7,620 nt of DNA from assembly GCA_029935255.1 (NCBI GenBank), contig JAOZKS010000061.1:3121-10740 (forward strand), given 5' to 3'. Below the pieces are notes generated by a model. That model was not told the origin of the DNA and made no database searches. It was given only the letters and a program-made list of their open reading frames with translations. Below are positions 7,237 through 7,620 of the stretch, piece after piece. Position numbers and translations under genes: made by a program. Source of the stretch: Pontiella sp. (GTDB taxonomy: Bacteria; Verrucomicrobiota; Kiritimatiellia; Kiritimatiellales; Pontiellaceae). How positions within the stretch are numbered: the stretch's first letter is position 1; each line of letters begins with the position of its first letter.

Positions 7237-7256
7237 GATCCGCGCCGCGGCCTATT
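7232..7256. terminator. Hairpin spanning both convergent stop codons
   Basis: AATAGG (7232-7237) pairs with CCTATT (7251-7256), and CCGC (7240-7243) pairs with GCGG (7247-7250) around a 3-nt loop, with a 2-nt bulge. The structure contains the sulfatase TAG and the TAG of the YchJ gene on the other strand, so it could end transcription from both sides. There is no T-run after it in either direction, so it is not a classical intrinsic terminator. Confidence 0.35.
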
Positions 7257-7620
7257 CCTCTTCGGATTCTTCGCCGAGATAAAACCACTCTCCATCGAGC
7301 TGCTTAAAAACGGAGCATTCGTGGTGGCGCCCAGGAGCGGAGGCGGTGATGTATTCGGCGATGAATTCAACGCAGTCGCCCTCGACCGCAACAACGTGTA
7401 GCTTAAGCCATTCAACCTGCCGCATCCATTTGCGGATCGATTTTTCCAGATCATCCGTGCGGACAGAAGGATAGGTGGTGCGAACGAGATACTCCACATT
7501 CTTCACCACATAGGCCGTGTAGCGCGAGCGCATTAATTCTTCAGGGGTTTCCGCTGTTCGGCTCCCGGAAATAATCGCGCGGCAACATTCGGCATGGTCC
7601 GCCCCGCTTCCGCAGGGGCA
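7252..7620 (-). CDS. ychJ: YchJ-like (UPF0225) SEC-C motif protein, 5' end outside window
   Basis: On the minus strand the frame is open from base 7620 to the TAG at 7254-7252, giving 122 visible residues; the start codon lies outside. The visible protein opens with CPCGSG followed by ECC, the SEC-C zinc-binding motif, and then has LMRSRYTAYVVKNVEYLVRT, which closely matches the LMRSRY segment of E. coli YchJ. The following part, VEFIAEYITASAPGRHHECS to DGEWFYLGEE, fits the NTF2-like fold of the family. Only a few N-terminal residues should be missing. An ATG at 7533 is internal and cannot be the start, because the motif upstream is conserved. Unlike E. coli YchJ there is no second SEC-C motif; the C-terminus ends in an acidic tail. 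The molecular function of YchJ proteins is not established; SEC-C motifs bind zinc and occur in proteins linked to secretion and nucleic acids. Confidence 0.92.
   Translation of the reverse strand, partial: CPCGSGADHAECCRAIISGSRTAETPEELMRSRYTAYVVKNVEYLVRTTYPSVRTDDLEKSIRKWMRQVEWLKLHVVAVEGDCVEFIAEYITASAPGRHHECSVFKQLDGEWFYLGEESEEE

Overview
The window looks like chromosome from a PVC-group bacterium, most plausibly Verrucomicrobiota/Kiritimatiellales (Pontiella-like). This is inferred from protein style, not from a marker gene. The pointers are a Tat-exported Gfo/Idh/MocA oxidoreductase, an iduronate-2-sulfatase-like S1 sulfatase remnant, a secreted lectin-fold (DUF1080-like) protein and a long REP-associated tyrosine transposase (RAYT). 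That combination is typical of marine or anaerobic degraders of sulfated polysaccharides.

Layout from left to right. Bases 1-1245 (minus) hold an intact but 3'-truncated Tat-exported oxidoreductase that leaves the window. Bases 1246-1409 are an intergenic spacer with a REP-like motif (around 1346-1356) and a 14-bp AT palindrome. Bases 1410-2429 (plus) encode a complete RAYT with all catalytic residues. Only 10 bp separate it from the convergent hrpB DEAH-box helicase (2440-4983, minus). Bases 4984-5320 are a divergent intergenic region with candidate promoters and a possible remnant reading frame. Bases 5321-6322 (plus) encode a secreted two-domain protein, lectin-like plus DUF4019. Starting on its stop codon is a badly damaged sulfatase pseudogene (about 6315-7236). 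It has lost its 5' end, has a large internal deletion and carries a +1 frameshift. It converges on a YchJ/UPF0225 SEC-C protein (7252-7620, minus) that leaves the window at its 5' end. A hairpin spans both convergent stop codons.

There is no obvious single operon: most genes are single transcription units, divergent or convergent. The secreted oxidoreductase, the lectin-like protein and the dead sulfatase fit an extracytoplasmic carbohydrate-handling repertoire. HrpB and YchJ are housekeeping-type genes, and the RAYT is a mobile-element-derived gene sitting between them. I found no convincing undescribed system. The most notable points are the decayed sulfatase fused edge-to-edge with the DUF4019 gene, the lectin-DUF4019 domain combination, and the RAYT with its candidate REP motif.
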